In this document: positions 57,254 through 64,000 of the stretch, piece after piece | How positions within the stretch are numbered: position 1 is the stretch's first letter | Layout of the letters: each line of letters begins with the position of its first letter | Origin: Actinomadura madurae | Lineage (GTDB): Bacteria; Actinomycetota; Actinomycetes; Streptosporangiales; Streptosporangiaceae | NCBI RefSeq assembly: GCF_900115095.1 | Contig: NZ_FOVH01000019.1 | Span: 124,001-188,000 of the forward strand | Direction: 5' to 3' | Length of the DNA stretch: 64,000 bases | Position numbers and translations under genes: made by a program | The notes under the pieces: generated by a model | What the model saw: only the letters and a program-made list of their open reading frames with translations | Database searches by the model: none | What the model was told of the DNA's origin: nothing

Positions 57254-58405
57254 GTGCGGGATTCATGCATCACGTTCACTTCCAAGCTTCGTCGTCTCAT
57301 GCCAGTGCCGGCGTTAGCGGTGGGGCTGGTGTTCGTGGGAGCGGCTCCGTCGGCGCAAGCCGCACAGCCGCAGCCCTGGCGAGTGGTGAAGACCTACGAC
57401 GTCAACCAGTACGACGCCATGTCGGCGGTCACGGCCACCAGCCCGCGCAACGCCTGGACGTTCGTTACCGGTGACCTGCACGAACGGATCGTCGCGCAGC
57501 ACTGGAACGGCAGGGCCTGGCGCGAGGTGGCAGTACCCGCCGAACTGCCCGGAGAGATCCGCGAGGCCAGCGCCACATCCGCTTCGAACGCCTGGGCGGT
57601 CGGCGACAGCGACAGTGCTTCCAGGGGTTCGTACGCACTGCGCTGGAACGGCCGCAAATGGGTGGTGGCGCAACAATGGGCCACCGGCGTCGTCAGTGGC
57701 GTGACCGCGGCGGGTCCCAACCAGGCATGGGTCTTCAGCGATGGTCGCCGCGACGCAGGCGTGGGCACCTGGCACTTCGACGGCCGCCGGTGGACCCAGG
57801 TCCAACTGCCGTACGGCATCCAACAGGCCAGCGCGGTGTCCGCACGCGACATCTGGGCGGTCGGCAACTCCGCGTACAGCTTCAAGGTGATCGTGCATTA
57901 CGACGGCACGGCCTGGACCGAGATACCGGCCGGCGACGCGCTGCCCGACGAAATCCAAGGCGGCGAGGGGGAGCCCTCCCAGTACGTCTTCCTGTCGGAC
58001 GTGGTCGCAGTGTCGGCCAAGGAAGTCTGGGTGACGGGGTCGGTGAGCCGTACCGACGACCTTGGCACAACGGAGCTTCCGGTGGCCGCGCGTTGGGACG
58101 GCAAGCGGTGGCAGAAGGTGGACGTGCCGGGGAACTGGCGTCCGCGGGTCGCCGAGTCCGATGGCCGCGGTGGGCTGTGGATCTCCGGGGACGGCGATCC
58201 GCGCGAGTCGGGCCGCGACACACCGGTGCTGATGCACCGCTCGTCCAACGGCACGTGGTCCAGTTCGGTCGTCCAAGCCGGGGACCGTACCGCCTACGTC
58301 GACGCCATGGCCCTGGTTCCTGGGACCACCACCGTGTGGGGCGCGGGGCAGCTACGGCCTGCGGATGAGTCCTCGTCCGACGGAGCCATCTTCCGCCGAG
58401 GATAA
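57254..58405 (+). CDS. Secreted beta-propeller-like repeat protein
   Basis: 383 residues from GTG 57254, with GGGGGAAC upstream. Signal peptide MRDSCITFTSKLRRLMPVPAL...APSAQAAQP. The mature protein contains about six repeats of ~45 residues with the pattern S-A-x-x-x-x-NAW-(A/V)-x-G-(D/N)...W(N/D)G-(R/K)-x-W-x-x-V (for example ATSPRNAWTFVTGD, ATSASNAWAVGD, AAGPNQAWVFSDGR, SARDIWAVGN, SAKEVWVTGS). This is typical of extracytoplasmic propellers of unknown role in actinomycetes. Function unknown. Confidence 0.8.
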   Translation: MRDSCITFTSKLRRLMPVPALAVGLVFVGAAPSAQAAQPQPWRVVKTYDVNQYDAMSAVTATSPRNAWTFVTGDLHERIVAQHWNGRAWREVAVPAELPGEIREASATSASNAWAVGDSDSASRGSYALRWNGRKWVVAQQWATGVVSGVTAAGPNQAWVFSDGRRDAGVGTWHFDGRRWTQVQLPYGIQQASAVSARDIWAVGNSAYSFKVIVHYDGTAWTEIPAGDALPDEIQGGEGEPSQYVFLSDVVAVSAKEVWVTGSVSRTDDLGTTELPVAARWDGKRWQKVDVPGNWRPRVAESDGRGGLWISGDGDPRESGRDTPVLMHRSSNGTWSSSVVQAGDRTAYVDAMALVPGTTTVWGAGQLRPADESSSDGAIFRRG

Positions 58406-58904
58406 GGATCGCCAATCCACATGACGCGGGGCGGTCACCCACGGGAGATCGCCCCGCGTCTGAAAGCGGCCGTCACCGCCCACGCCGAACTCCAGGGAAC
58501 GCCCTGAAGAGCGTCAGCCTGGCGGCCGCCATGACCGCTGCCGCTGCCCTCGTCCCCTACGGCGTGCCCAATCCAATCGCCGTCCTCAAGTGGGGATATA
58601 AAGAATGGTCCGAAGACGACCGGGCCCCTGTAGGCGGTTCGCTACTTACCTACCACCGAAGGCCCTGAGCGAAGTACACGCCGCTAGCGCATCACTTGGC
58701 TGACCTTTTCGCTCGTCGTATCCCGATGTCATGCCGCAAACCGCTTCCTCGTGTCGATTCGCGTGCGGCTCATCGCCCCACGCATTCGGGATGGAGTGGT
58801 GCGGGAAGCAGTCGAAATGGGGGCTGTCGCTCAAATCCGACCGCTTTGGCGTCAGTTGTGACAACCGGCGGCTATGTCGGGGCTAGAGTTCGTCCGTCTT
58901 GTCC
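58406..58904. other. Gene-poor stretch with one possible micro-ORF
   Basis: About 500 bp. A plus-strand frame 58531-58668 (45 residues, with PYGVPNPIAVLKWGYKEWSEDD) has plausible protein composition but no ribosome site; it may be a remnant. The rest shows no gene-like signal. AT-richer than the flanks in 58600-58760. Confidence 0.3.
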
Positions 58905-61103
58905 ATGTCGGCGGCCGGGGGTGCTGTGGTCGAGGTTCCGGATGCGGTACTGGACGAGTTGGCCGGGCCGGTCGCCGCGGCGATTCCGCTCGTCGTCGCT
59001 CGCACTCCGAAGGCGCCGGCGGCCGAGCTCGGTCGGCTGCGGGCGACCGTCGAAGGCACGTACCCGACCCACGGAACGGCCTTCGGACTCCAAGCTGTGG
59101 CCCGGTTACGCTCCGGCGTCCGGTCCGGGGCGGGCCAATCGCCGGTACGGGACGCGCTCGGCTCGCTGCCGCCGTTGCTGATCGAACGCCTGCTCGGCGC
59201 GCTGGAACTGACCGTCCCAGAGTTGGACATGGCCGAGGTCCCGGATCTGACCGGCTTCCTGGGGGAGCCGTTCACCGGCACCTTCGGTGTGGCGAGAGCT
59301 GCGGGGACGAGCGAGGCGGTCAACGGCGCGGCGATGCTGGACCACGTCCGGCCGGGCGCGGTGCCGCTGGTCGCCGCACTTGCCCGCCGGCTGGCCACCC
59401 ACCCACGAGTGGCCGCGCTCCTGGCAGCGGGGCCTGAGATCACCGACGAGCCGGGTCTGGCAGCGGCCCATGGCGCGGCACAGCTCGCGCTGGCCGTGTC
59501 CACCGCCACGGCCGTCCTGCACGGGGTGGGCGTCCAGGCTTGGGCGATGGAGCCGCCACCGGTGCTCGGCGTCGCGATCGGCACCGCAGCCCTGCTACTG
59601 CAAGAGACCCCGATGCCCTCCGGTTACGCCGCCGCGGTACTCGCCAAAGCCCGGGCGGACTACCTCCTGCCCCTCCACTCCAGCGGGCAGGCACCGGTGT
59701 CGGGGCACCGGTTCGCACTGCTGGAGGACGATGCCGTCCCGGACGTCGACTTCAGCGGCAACGGGCTGGTCGCGGTCGTCGCGGGCGGCGCGGTGATCCG
59801 TACCGGCGTCGAGGACGGACACGTCCGGCTCCTGTTGTCCGTCTTGGACGGGCCACCGCCGGACATCGCGACCGGCTGGGAGGAGATCGTCGAGGTCAGC
59901 TGGCGGGCGTCCGTCGGCAGCGCCTCGGTGGCCGGGCCCCAGGCGGTCCAGGGGCAGTTGCGCAGGGTCACTCCACCATGGCCGGGTGACTACCGGCTGC
60001 GGGTACACGCCCGTGGCCGAGACGACGCCGACGAGACCGAGTCCTACGAGCTGGTGGTGTGGCAGGCACCCGCCGCGCCCGACATCGTGCACGCCCGAAG
60101 CGACCGGCTCGGCCACCGGTTGCGCGGCGAGCCAGAGCCGACGCGGCCCGAACTGCCCGAAACCTCTTACCGGTGGCTGAGCCGCAGCTCTCTGTCCGAG
60201 GCCGCGACGGTCACGGTGGTGACCGGGGCGGACGTCGCGGACGTGCTGCGCGCCTTCAACGCGGACCCGGCCCGGCCGGAGTCGCTGCGGACCATCGCCG
60301 AGGACCTGATGAACCGGGGGTCGACCGATCCCTGGGTCGCGGTACTGGACATCGGCGGCGCCGTGCTCGCCGTCGAATACAACGGCTGGCAGGGCTCGAC
60401 CGCACCCGTGCTCACCCGAGCCTCCGCCGGCGGGCGGGCCGCCGGCATGTACTGGAACGTCAATATGCTGACCCGGCTGTCGTTCGCCGAGCACGGCGAA
60501 GTGCTGCTGTCGCAGGAACCATACGGCGACCTCGACGCGCCACCACAGCTCACCGCGACACTCGACGGCCTCGACTTCGACGACCATCATCGCCGCAGGC
60601 ACATGATGGGCCTGGTCGCGGTGCAGCGATTCACCGGCCACGGCATCACCGCCGAAGACCTGGCCCGCATCGAGGCCGCCGACATCGCCTTCCGGATCGT
60701 GCCGGACCTACCCGCGCTGTACCCGCGGGGACCGCGCCCCGACAACCCGCTCGGCCCTGCCGCCCAGGCGCTGGCCGGGCTACCCGAACCGGCCCAGCGG
60801 GACCTGGCCTGGTGGGCCGCCGCGGAGGCCGCCCGCTACGCGGGACTCGCCGAAGACCCCGACATAGCCGCCAGCGTCGCGTCCCGCGCACTGACGCCGG
60901 ACGCGCACCTGCGCGCCCGCCGCTCCCAGCTCAGCGACGGCGAACACAGGTGGGTCTGGCTCGCCTTGCACCACGCGACCAACCCGGACCCGCTCGCCGC
61001 GGCCACCGGCGCCATCAACGCGGCCCGCTACGCCGCCGGCCCGCACGCGGCGACCCTGATCGCCGACGCCCAGACCAGAATCACCACACCCGACAAGCCA
61101 TAA
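58905..61103 (+). CDS. Large hypothetical protein with DUF6461-like module
   Basis: About 732 residues from ATG 58905 (TTG 58899 possible, neither has a good ribosome site). Three parts: residues ~1-230 alpha-helical (VLDELAGPVAAAIPLVVARTPK, LPPLLIERLLGALELTV); ~230-400 beta-rich with GYAAAVLAKARADYLLPLHSSGQAPVSGHRFALLEDD; ~410-520 has SSLSEAATVTVVTGADVADVLRAFNADP and DPWVAVLDIGGAVLAVEYNGWQGSTAPVLTRAS, which match the pattern of DUF6461 modules. The last ~150 residues are alpha-helical. No signal peptide. Function unknown; large multi-domain DUF proteins are frequent in actinomycete variable regions. Confidence 0.75.
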   Translation: MSAAGGAVVEVPDAVLDELAGPVAAAIPLVVARTPKAPAAELGRLRATVEGTYPTHGTAFGLQAVARLRSGVRSGAGQSPVRDALGSLPPLLIERLLGALELTVPELDMAEVPDLTGFLGEPFTGTFGVARAAGTSEAVNGAAMLDHVRPGAVPLVAALARRLATHPRVAALLAAGPEITDEPGLAAAHGAAQLALAVSTATAVLHGVGVQAWAMEPPPVLGVAIGTAALLLQETPMPSGYAAAVLAKARADYLLPLHSSGQAPVSGHRFALLEDDAVPDVDFSGNGLVAVVAGGAVIRTGVEDGHVRLLLSVLDGPPPDIATGWEEIVEVSWRASVGSASVAGPQAVQGQLRRVTPPWPGDYRLRVHARGRDDADETESYELVVWQAPAAPDIVHARSDRLGHRLRGEPEPTRPELPETSYRWLSRSSLSEAATVTVVTGADVADVLRAFNADPARPESLRTIAEDLMNRGSTDPWVAVLDIGGAVLAVEYNGWQGSTAPVLTRASAGGRAAGMYWNVNMLTRLSFAEHGEVLLSQEPYGDLDAPPQLTATLDGLDFDDHHRRRHMMGLVAVQRFTGHGITAEDLARIEAADIAFRIVPDLPALYPRGPRPDNPLGPAAQALAGLPEPAQRDLAWWAAAEAARYAGLAEDPDIAASVASRALTPDAHLRARRSQLSDGEHRWVWLALHHATNPDPLAAATGAINAARYAAGPHAATLIADAQTRITTPDKP

Positions 61104-61167
61104 CAGCTTCGAACCCAGGCGAACCCCGGCTGCTTCGTGGTGGGCTACAGGCGTCTCACGCTTTTGT

Positions 61168-62118
61168 TCAGCTTTGTTGATACTCCACCGCCGCCAGCCC
61201 GCATTGCGTGTGCAGGAACAGGTAGTAAGCGCCTTCGCCGTATTCGAACAGGTCCGCGCCGCCGACCAGGCCGACATAGTCCATCGCCTTTCCGCAGTTT
61301 GGGCAGTCGAGGTAGACGGGGTCCTGGATCCAGTCGGGGCATCCGCCGAGCGTGGACCCTTCGCGATTCCAGGCGCTGGCAAGGTAAGGCGTCGACCATT
61401 GCTCCCCGAGCGTCAGCCTGACCGGTGGCGGCTCCTCGGGTCCTCCACCAGGCAGATACTCCGGGCGCTCGTTATGGGCGGACCATCTCGCGCCCCCGTC
61501 GGCGGCGACCTCGGCGTAAGTGGTGCCGTAGCAGGAGCATATCTGGCAGGTGACGATGCGCAGCCTGCCCCGCCAGCGGGTATGCGCGAGTGCGTCACGA
61601 ACCCTTGGGTCAGAGGTGTCCACGTCCAGCACGGTCCACAAGGGACTGGTGCACCATGGGCAGGTGTCCGCGGTGCGATCGCCGCCCTGCTCCGGTACGA
61701 GGCGGTAGGCGCTGGTACCGCAGAGTTCTCTGACGCCGTCCTCCGCCAGCTCCCACCCACCATCACGGATCAACGCCGCCACGCCCCGCTGATAAGGGTC
61801 GAAGTCCGGCTCCGTCGGAGGCGACTGCATCCAGCGGCGAAAGGCCTCCTGCGCGACACGACCACGCGTCTGTGTCAGCACGTACGCCAGCATGGCCGGC
61901 GACTCAGACGTGCCCGATTCGATCCGGGCCACCACAGCACGCTGGAATTCCTCGTCCGCACCCCGATACAGCACCCACAACCGCCAGAACACGTCGGCGT
62001 CCAATAGCCGCAAGTGGTACGGAGACAGCGCTTCCGGATCCGCCGCCGCAAGGTCGGCCAGCTCCTCGACCATGGTGTCATCACGAGATTCCACGCGCGC
62101 CACCAGATTCTCAATCAT
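61168..62118 (-). CDS. DUF1963-like hypothetical protein
   Basis: 316 residues from ATG 62118. N-terminal helical repeat region (MVEELADLAAADPEALSPYHLRLLDADVFWRLWVLYRG). The C-terminal half has paired C-P-x-C motifs: CPWCTSPLWTVLDVDTSDP, CQICSCYGTTYAEV, CPNCGKAMDYVGLVGGADL. The GGCPDWIQDPVYLDCP motif is that of DUF1963-type proteins, so one or two zinc ribbons are likely. Function unknown. Convergent with the 734-aa gene (64-nt spacer). Confidence 0.78.
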   Translation of the reverse strand: MIENLVARVESRDDTMVEELADLAAADPEALSPYHLRLLDADVFWRLWVLYRGADEEFQRAVVARIESGTSESPAMLAYVLTQTRGRVAQEAFRRWMQSPPTEPDFDPYQRGVAALIRDGGWELAEDGVRELCGTSAYRLVPEQGGDRTADTCPWCTSPLWTVLDVDTSDPRVRDALAHTRWRGRLRIVTCQICSCYGTTYAEVAADGGARWSAHNERPEYLPGGGPEEPPPVRLTLGEQWSTPYLASAWNREGSTLGGCPDWIQDPVYLDCPNCGKAMDYVGLVGGADLFEYGEGAYYLFLHTQCGLAAVEYQQS

Positions 62119-62278
62119 CCCGCGACGCTACTCCAGCCAGCCAAAGGACAACGCGCCCTCGACAACACGAGCGTAAGCGCGCCGGTCTCTGGGGCGACGC
62201 CCGGACCGCGCAGGCCATGAGAGAGCCACACGACCAGCGTGGGCAGCCGCAGAGAGAGCGACGGCCCAGGCGCCTGGA

Positions 62279-62323
62279 CCGAGCCTGGCCGGGCACCGAT
62301 TCTGAGGCAATGAAACAAGTAGC
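62279..62323. repeat. Dispersed ~45-bp repeat, copy B
   Basis: CGAGCCTGGCCGGGCACCGA then TTCTGAGGCAATGAAACAAGTAGC; about 80% identical to 55030-55075. Confidence 0.55.
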
Positions 62324-62346
62324 CGCGAAGTGAGCGTTAGCTCGGT

Positions 62347-62380
62347 GGTGAGCAGGGCCGGGCCGAACCGCCGACCTTCC
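62347..62380 (-). repeat. tRNA 3'-end-like fragment 1 (degenerate att-like sequence)
   Basis: Minus-strand reading AAGGTCGGCGGTTCG, GCCCGGCCCTGCTCACC resembles the variable-loop/T-arm/acceptor end of a tRNA but its T-stem is mispaired. It shares AAGGTCGGCGGTTCG and CCTGC(C/T)CACC with the better preserved copy at 63288-63320, about 0.94 kb away in the same orientation. Confidence 0.45.
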
Positions 62381-62478
62381 GTTGCTCAGAAGTCGCAACC
62401 GTCCCGGTTGGTAGGGCGCTTGCCCGAGGTAGAGGGTGCCCGGCTGCTGCTGGCGCCCCTTGCACGGGGCTCTTGCCG

Positions 62479-62754
62479 TCAGCTGCGTTGGCGCTGACGT
62501 CGGGCTTCGAGACGCCGCGCATCCCGCTCGTGCAGTCCCGCTCGACGTCGCTGGGCACGGTCGACGAGCAACGTTCGCGGGTCGGACGCCAACTCGTACA
62601 ACTCGACCTCGAACGGGTCGGCGTCGTACTCGATGAGACGGGCCAGGGCGTCCCGATCCTGCTCGGCGGTCACTCGCCGGCCCACCAGCCGCACTCGTTC
62701 ATCAACCGTGATGTTGCTGGTGGCGTTCGGCTGCCCATGAGACGGTGGCCGCAT
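62479..62754 (-). CDS. Small helical hypothetical protein (91 aa)
   Basis: No recognised family. The middle (VRLVGRRVTAEQDRDALARLIEYDADPFEVELYELASDPRTLLVDRAQRRRAG) reads as a normal actinobacterial helical protein with a strongly basic C-terminus. ATG 62754 lacks an obvious ribosome site. No signal peptide. Lies between the two tRNA-like fragments, next to the divergent 130-aa membrane gene. Confidence 0.5.
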   Translation of the reverse strand: MRPPSHGQPNATSNITVDERVRLVGRRVTAEQDRDALARLIEYDADPFEVELYELASDPRTLLVDRAQRRRAGLHERDARRLEARRQRQRS

Positions 62755-62851
62755 CGCCTCCGTGAGGGGAGTGGCCGCTTCCCGTCGTGGTGGTCACGGG
62801 ACAGATTTCGGACGTTGAAGCAGGCATCCGTACGGACAGGGGGAGCGCGGG

Positions 62852-63244
62852 ATGGGCGGGCATCGAGCCGCGGCGGATGCCGATCAGGACGGTCGTGCAA
62901 GGGGCGGCCTCTGGGCGCCCGGCCTGGCCAACCTCGCCTTGGGAGTGCCCGCGATGCTTCCGCTCTACCTGGCGAGATGGCTCTGGACCGAGTACCTGCC
63001 GATGGACTGCAGGAGCAGCCAGGACGTGATCAAACCCGGGCTGACCAACTGCTATCACCCGACCCTTGATCACGCGCCGGTCGTCATGTTCCTCCTGGTG
63101 GTGACCGGAGTAGCGCTGCTGGCACTGGTGCTCGCCGTGGACGTGCTCTTGCCGCTCCGACGCAGGGGGCGGCAACTCGGAGCCTGGCTCGGCATGGCCG
63201 CACTGATCCCCGTCCCGTTCGTGGTCTGGCTCAGCCTGACGTGA
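62852..63244 (+). CDS. Small membrane protein (130 aa), unknown function
   Basis: ATG 62852 with GGGGAG 8 nt upstream. After a ~20-residue charged N-terminus come three TM helices (ANLALGVPAMLPLYLARWL, VVMFLLVVTGVALLALVLAVDVLLPL, LGAWLGMAALIPVPFVVWLSL). The extracytoplasmic loop has CRSSQDVIKPGLTNCYHPTLDH with two Cys, possibly a disulfide, a pattern I have seen in other actinobacterial membrane hypotheticals. Function unknown. Confidence 0.65.
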   Translation: MGGHRAAADADQDGRARGGLWAPGLANLALGVPAMLPLYLARWLWTEYLPMDCRSSQDVIKPGLTNCYHPTLDHAPVVMFLLVVTGVALLALVLAVDVLLPLRRRGRQLGAWLGMAALIPVPFVVWLSLT

Positions 63245-63287
63245 CCGCGTCCCGGTTGCGTCCGCGGAGCTGGTGTACGGGTGTGGA

Positions 63288-63320
63288 GGTGGGCAGGGGC
63301 GGGGTCGAACCGCCGACCTT
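63288..63320 (-). repeat. tRNA 3'-end-like fragment 2
   Basis: On the minus strand: variable-loop-like AAGGTC, a perfect 5-bp T-stem GGCGG / CCGCC with loop TTCGACC, a 7-nt acceptor strand CCTGCCC, then ACC. No matching 5' half (GGGCAGG with D- and anticodon arms) is visible within ~90 nt, so it is not a complete gene. It may be the scar or attachment site of an integrated element. Confidence 0.5.
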
Positions 63321-63406
63321 CGTCCGGAAGCCGGGCGGGGCGCTGCGGTGAGTTCCGGATGCGAGTGTGGTCGGAACTTCCGAAGCGAACGGGGGGAGTT
63401 GTCTGA

Positions 63407-63748
63407 GTGGACCTGTACAGCGTCATGCCGGTGAGTGACAGTGCCAGGGCACTGGGGTGGTACGGGGCGTTCTTCGGGCGTGCGGCGGATGAGGCGATCG
63501 GCGAGGAGTACCTGTGGCAGGTCGGGCCGAACGCCTGGGTGGTCGTCGACGATCGGGACGTGCTGGCCGAGCGGGTGGGAAAGGCCATGGTCACGTTGGG
63601 CGTGACCGACCTCGACGAAATTCTCGCCCGTCTCGCCGCGCACGGTATCGGCCACGAACCCGTGGAGACCTACAGCAACGGCGTGCGCCACGTGGTCGTG
63701 CTGGACCCTGACGGGAACAGCCTGTCGCTCGCCGAGGCGCCCGATTAG
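63407..63748 (+). CDS. VOC-family (glyoxalase/bleomycin-resistance-like) protein
   Basis: 113 residues from GTG 63407 with GGGGGGAG ~8 nt upstream. Single VOC-module pair: LYSVMPVSDSARALGWYGAFFG, then a shorter C-terminal module ending RHVVVLDPDGNSLSLAEAPD (Glu ligand near the end), the classical closing motif. Its short length fits small VOC proteins. Substrate unknown. Confidence 0.85.
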   Translation: MDLYSVMPVSDSARALGWYGAFFGRAADEAIGEEYLWQVGPNAWVVVDDRDVLAERVGKAMVTLGVTDLDEILARLAAHGIGHEPVETYSNGVRHVVVLDPDGNSLSLAEAPD

Positions 63749-64000
63749 CGGGCCCTGGTTCTTCCGTGCTCGGGCGGTCGCGGACTCCGCGGGCGGCCGG
63801 CGGCAGAGACGCGCGGACTGCGGCAGAAAAGCGCGTTCGGGTTGTTGACATGGGTCGGGCTGTATGGGTGCCGCTGTGGGTAGCGGTTGCGCGGGTCGGG
63901 TGGAAGACCGCTGTGCCGATGGACGAGGGGCCATGCCCAGCTCTCGTGGCTACCGACCGGCCTGGCCCGCGATATCCCTTTCGGATGTGATCGAGGGGCT
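63749..64000. other. Window-end stretch, no gene recognised
   Basis: About 250 bp. A TTGACA at ~63844 is the only promoter-like element, with no -10 at good spacing. The sequence is less GC-biased at the end and may lead into a gene beyond the window. Confidence 0.25.

Larger units (their letters stand above)
62119..62478. other. Intergenic stretch with repeat copy B and tRNA-like fragment 1
   Basis: About 360 bp, no gene. Contains repeat copy B (62279-62323) and a degenerate tRNA 3'-end-like sequence on the minus strand (62347-62380). Confidence 0.4.

Noticed and set aside
63288..63380. Complete tRNA gene
   Set aside because: Only T-arm and acceptor 3' strand are present; no D-arm, anticodon arm or 5' acceptor strand within reach.

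Overview
The window comes from a very GC-rich actinomycete chromosome. Tight GTG/TTG/ATG-started genes, a Tat-signal protein, class E-type sortase, chaplin repeats, SARP-free but regulator-rich layout and many actinobacterial hypothetical families point to an aerial-hypha-forming filamentous actinomycete; Thermomonosporaceae (Actinomadura-like) is my guess from general style and is not proven by the sequence. No rRNA, intact tRNA, CRISPR array, insertion sequence or replication origin was recognised.

Region 1 (1-8.4 kb) is an exopolysaccharide-type locus: the end of a polysaccharide deacetylase, two family-4 glycosyltransferases, a Wzz-like membrane protein, a FemAB/GNAT-like transferase, an ATP-grasp ligase and an FAD/NAD(P) oxidoreductase on the plus strand, with a membrane-anchored GH26 mannanase-like enzyme convergent inside it. 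Region 2 (8.4-12.8 kb) is a cell-surface locus: small proteins, a secreted hypothetical, a three-domain chaplin, a sortase and a secreted metzincin-type metalloprotease. Region 3 (13-24.4 kb) holds a PRC-barrel/DUF2382 stress-type protein, secreted GH3 and GH97 glycosidases, a patatin, an acyltransferase, an S4 RNA-binding protein, an arylsulfotransferase-like Tat protein and an MFS transporter.

Region 4 (24.4-39.2 kb) is mixed metabolism and resistance: methyltransferases, a PLD-like protein, Lrp, GntR, TetR and AraC regulators, VOC proteins, a deleted carboxylesterase, a TetR/FAD-monooxygenase pair with palindromic operators, an ABC exporter and a TetR/DHA2 efflux pair. Region 5 (39.4-47.9 kb) is amino-acid use: a polar amino-acid ABC importer divergent from threonine aldolase, an XRE-cupin regulator and L-serine dehydratase, sharing a palindromic motif in the divergent promoter; then a LysR regulator divergent from a cupin dioxygenase-like/PNPOx/VOC operon.

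Region 6 (47.9-64 kb) looks like a variable, partly decayed island: 3'-truncated TetR and hypothetical genes, a large membrane NACHT-WD40 protein divergent from an ASCH-like/winged-helix protein, small and membrane hypotheticals, a frameshifted remnant, a quinone oxidoreductase-like gene, secreted and DUF-type proteins, long non-coding stretches, a dispersed ~45-bp repeat and two tRNA-3'-end-like sequences flanking a 0.9-kb segment. The most attractive leads for new biology are the NACHT-membrane-WD40 protein and its neighbours, the unanchored triple chaplin beside a sortase, and the CTAGT-N3-ACTAG regulatory motif of the threonine/serine module.
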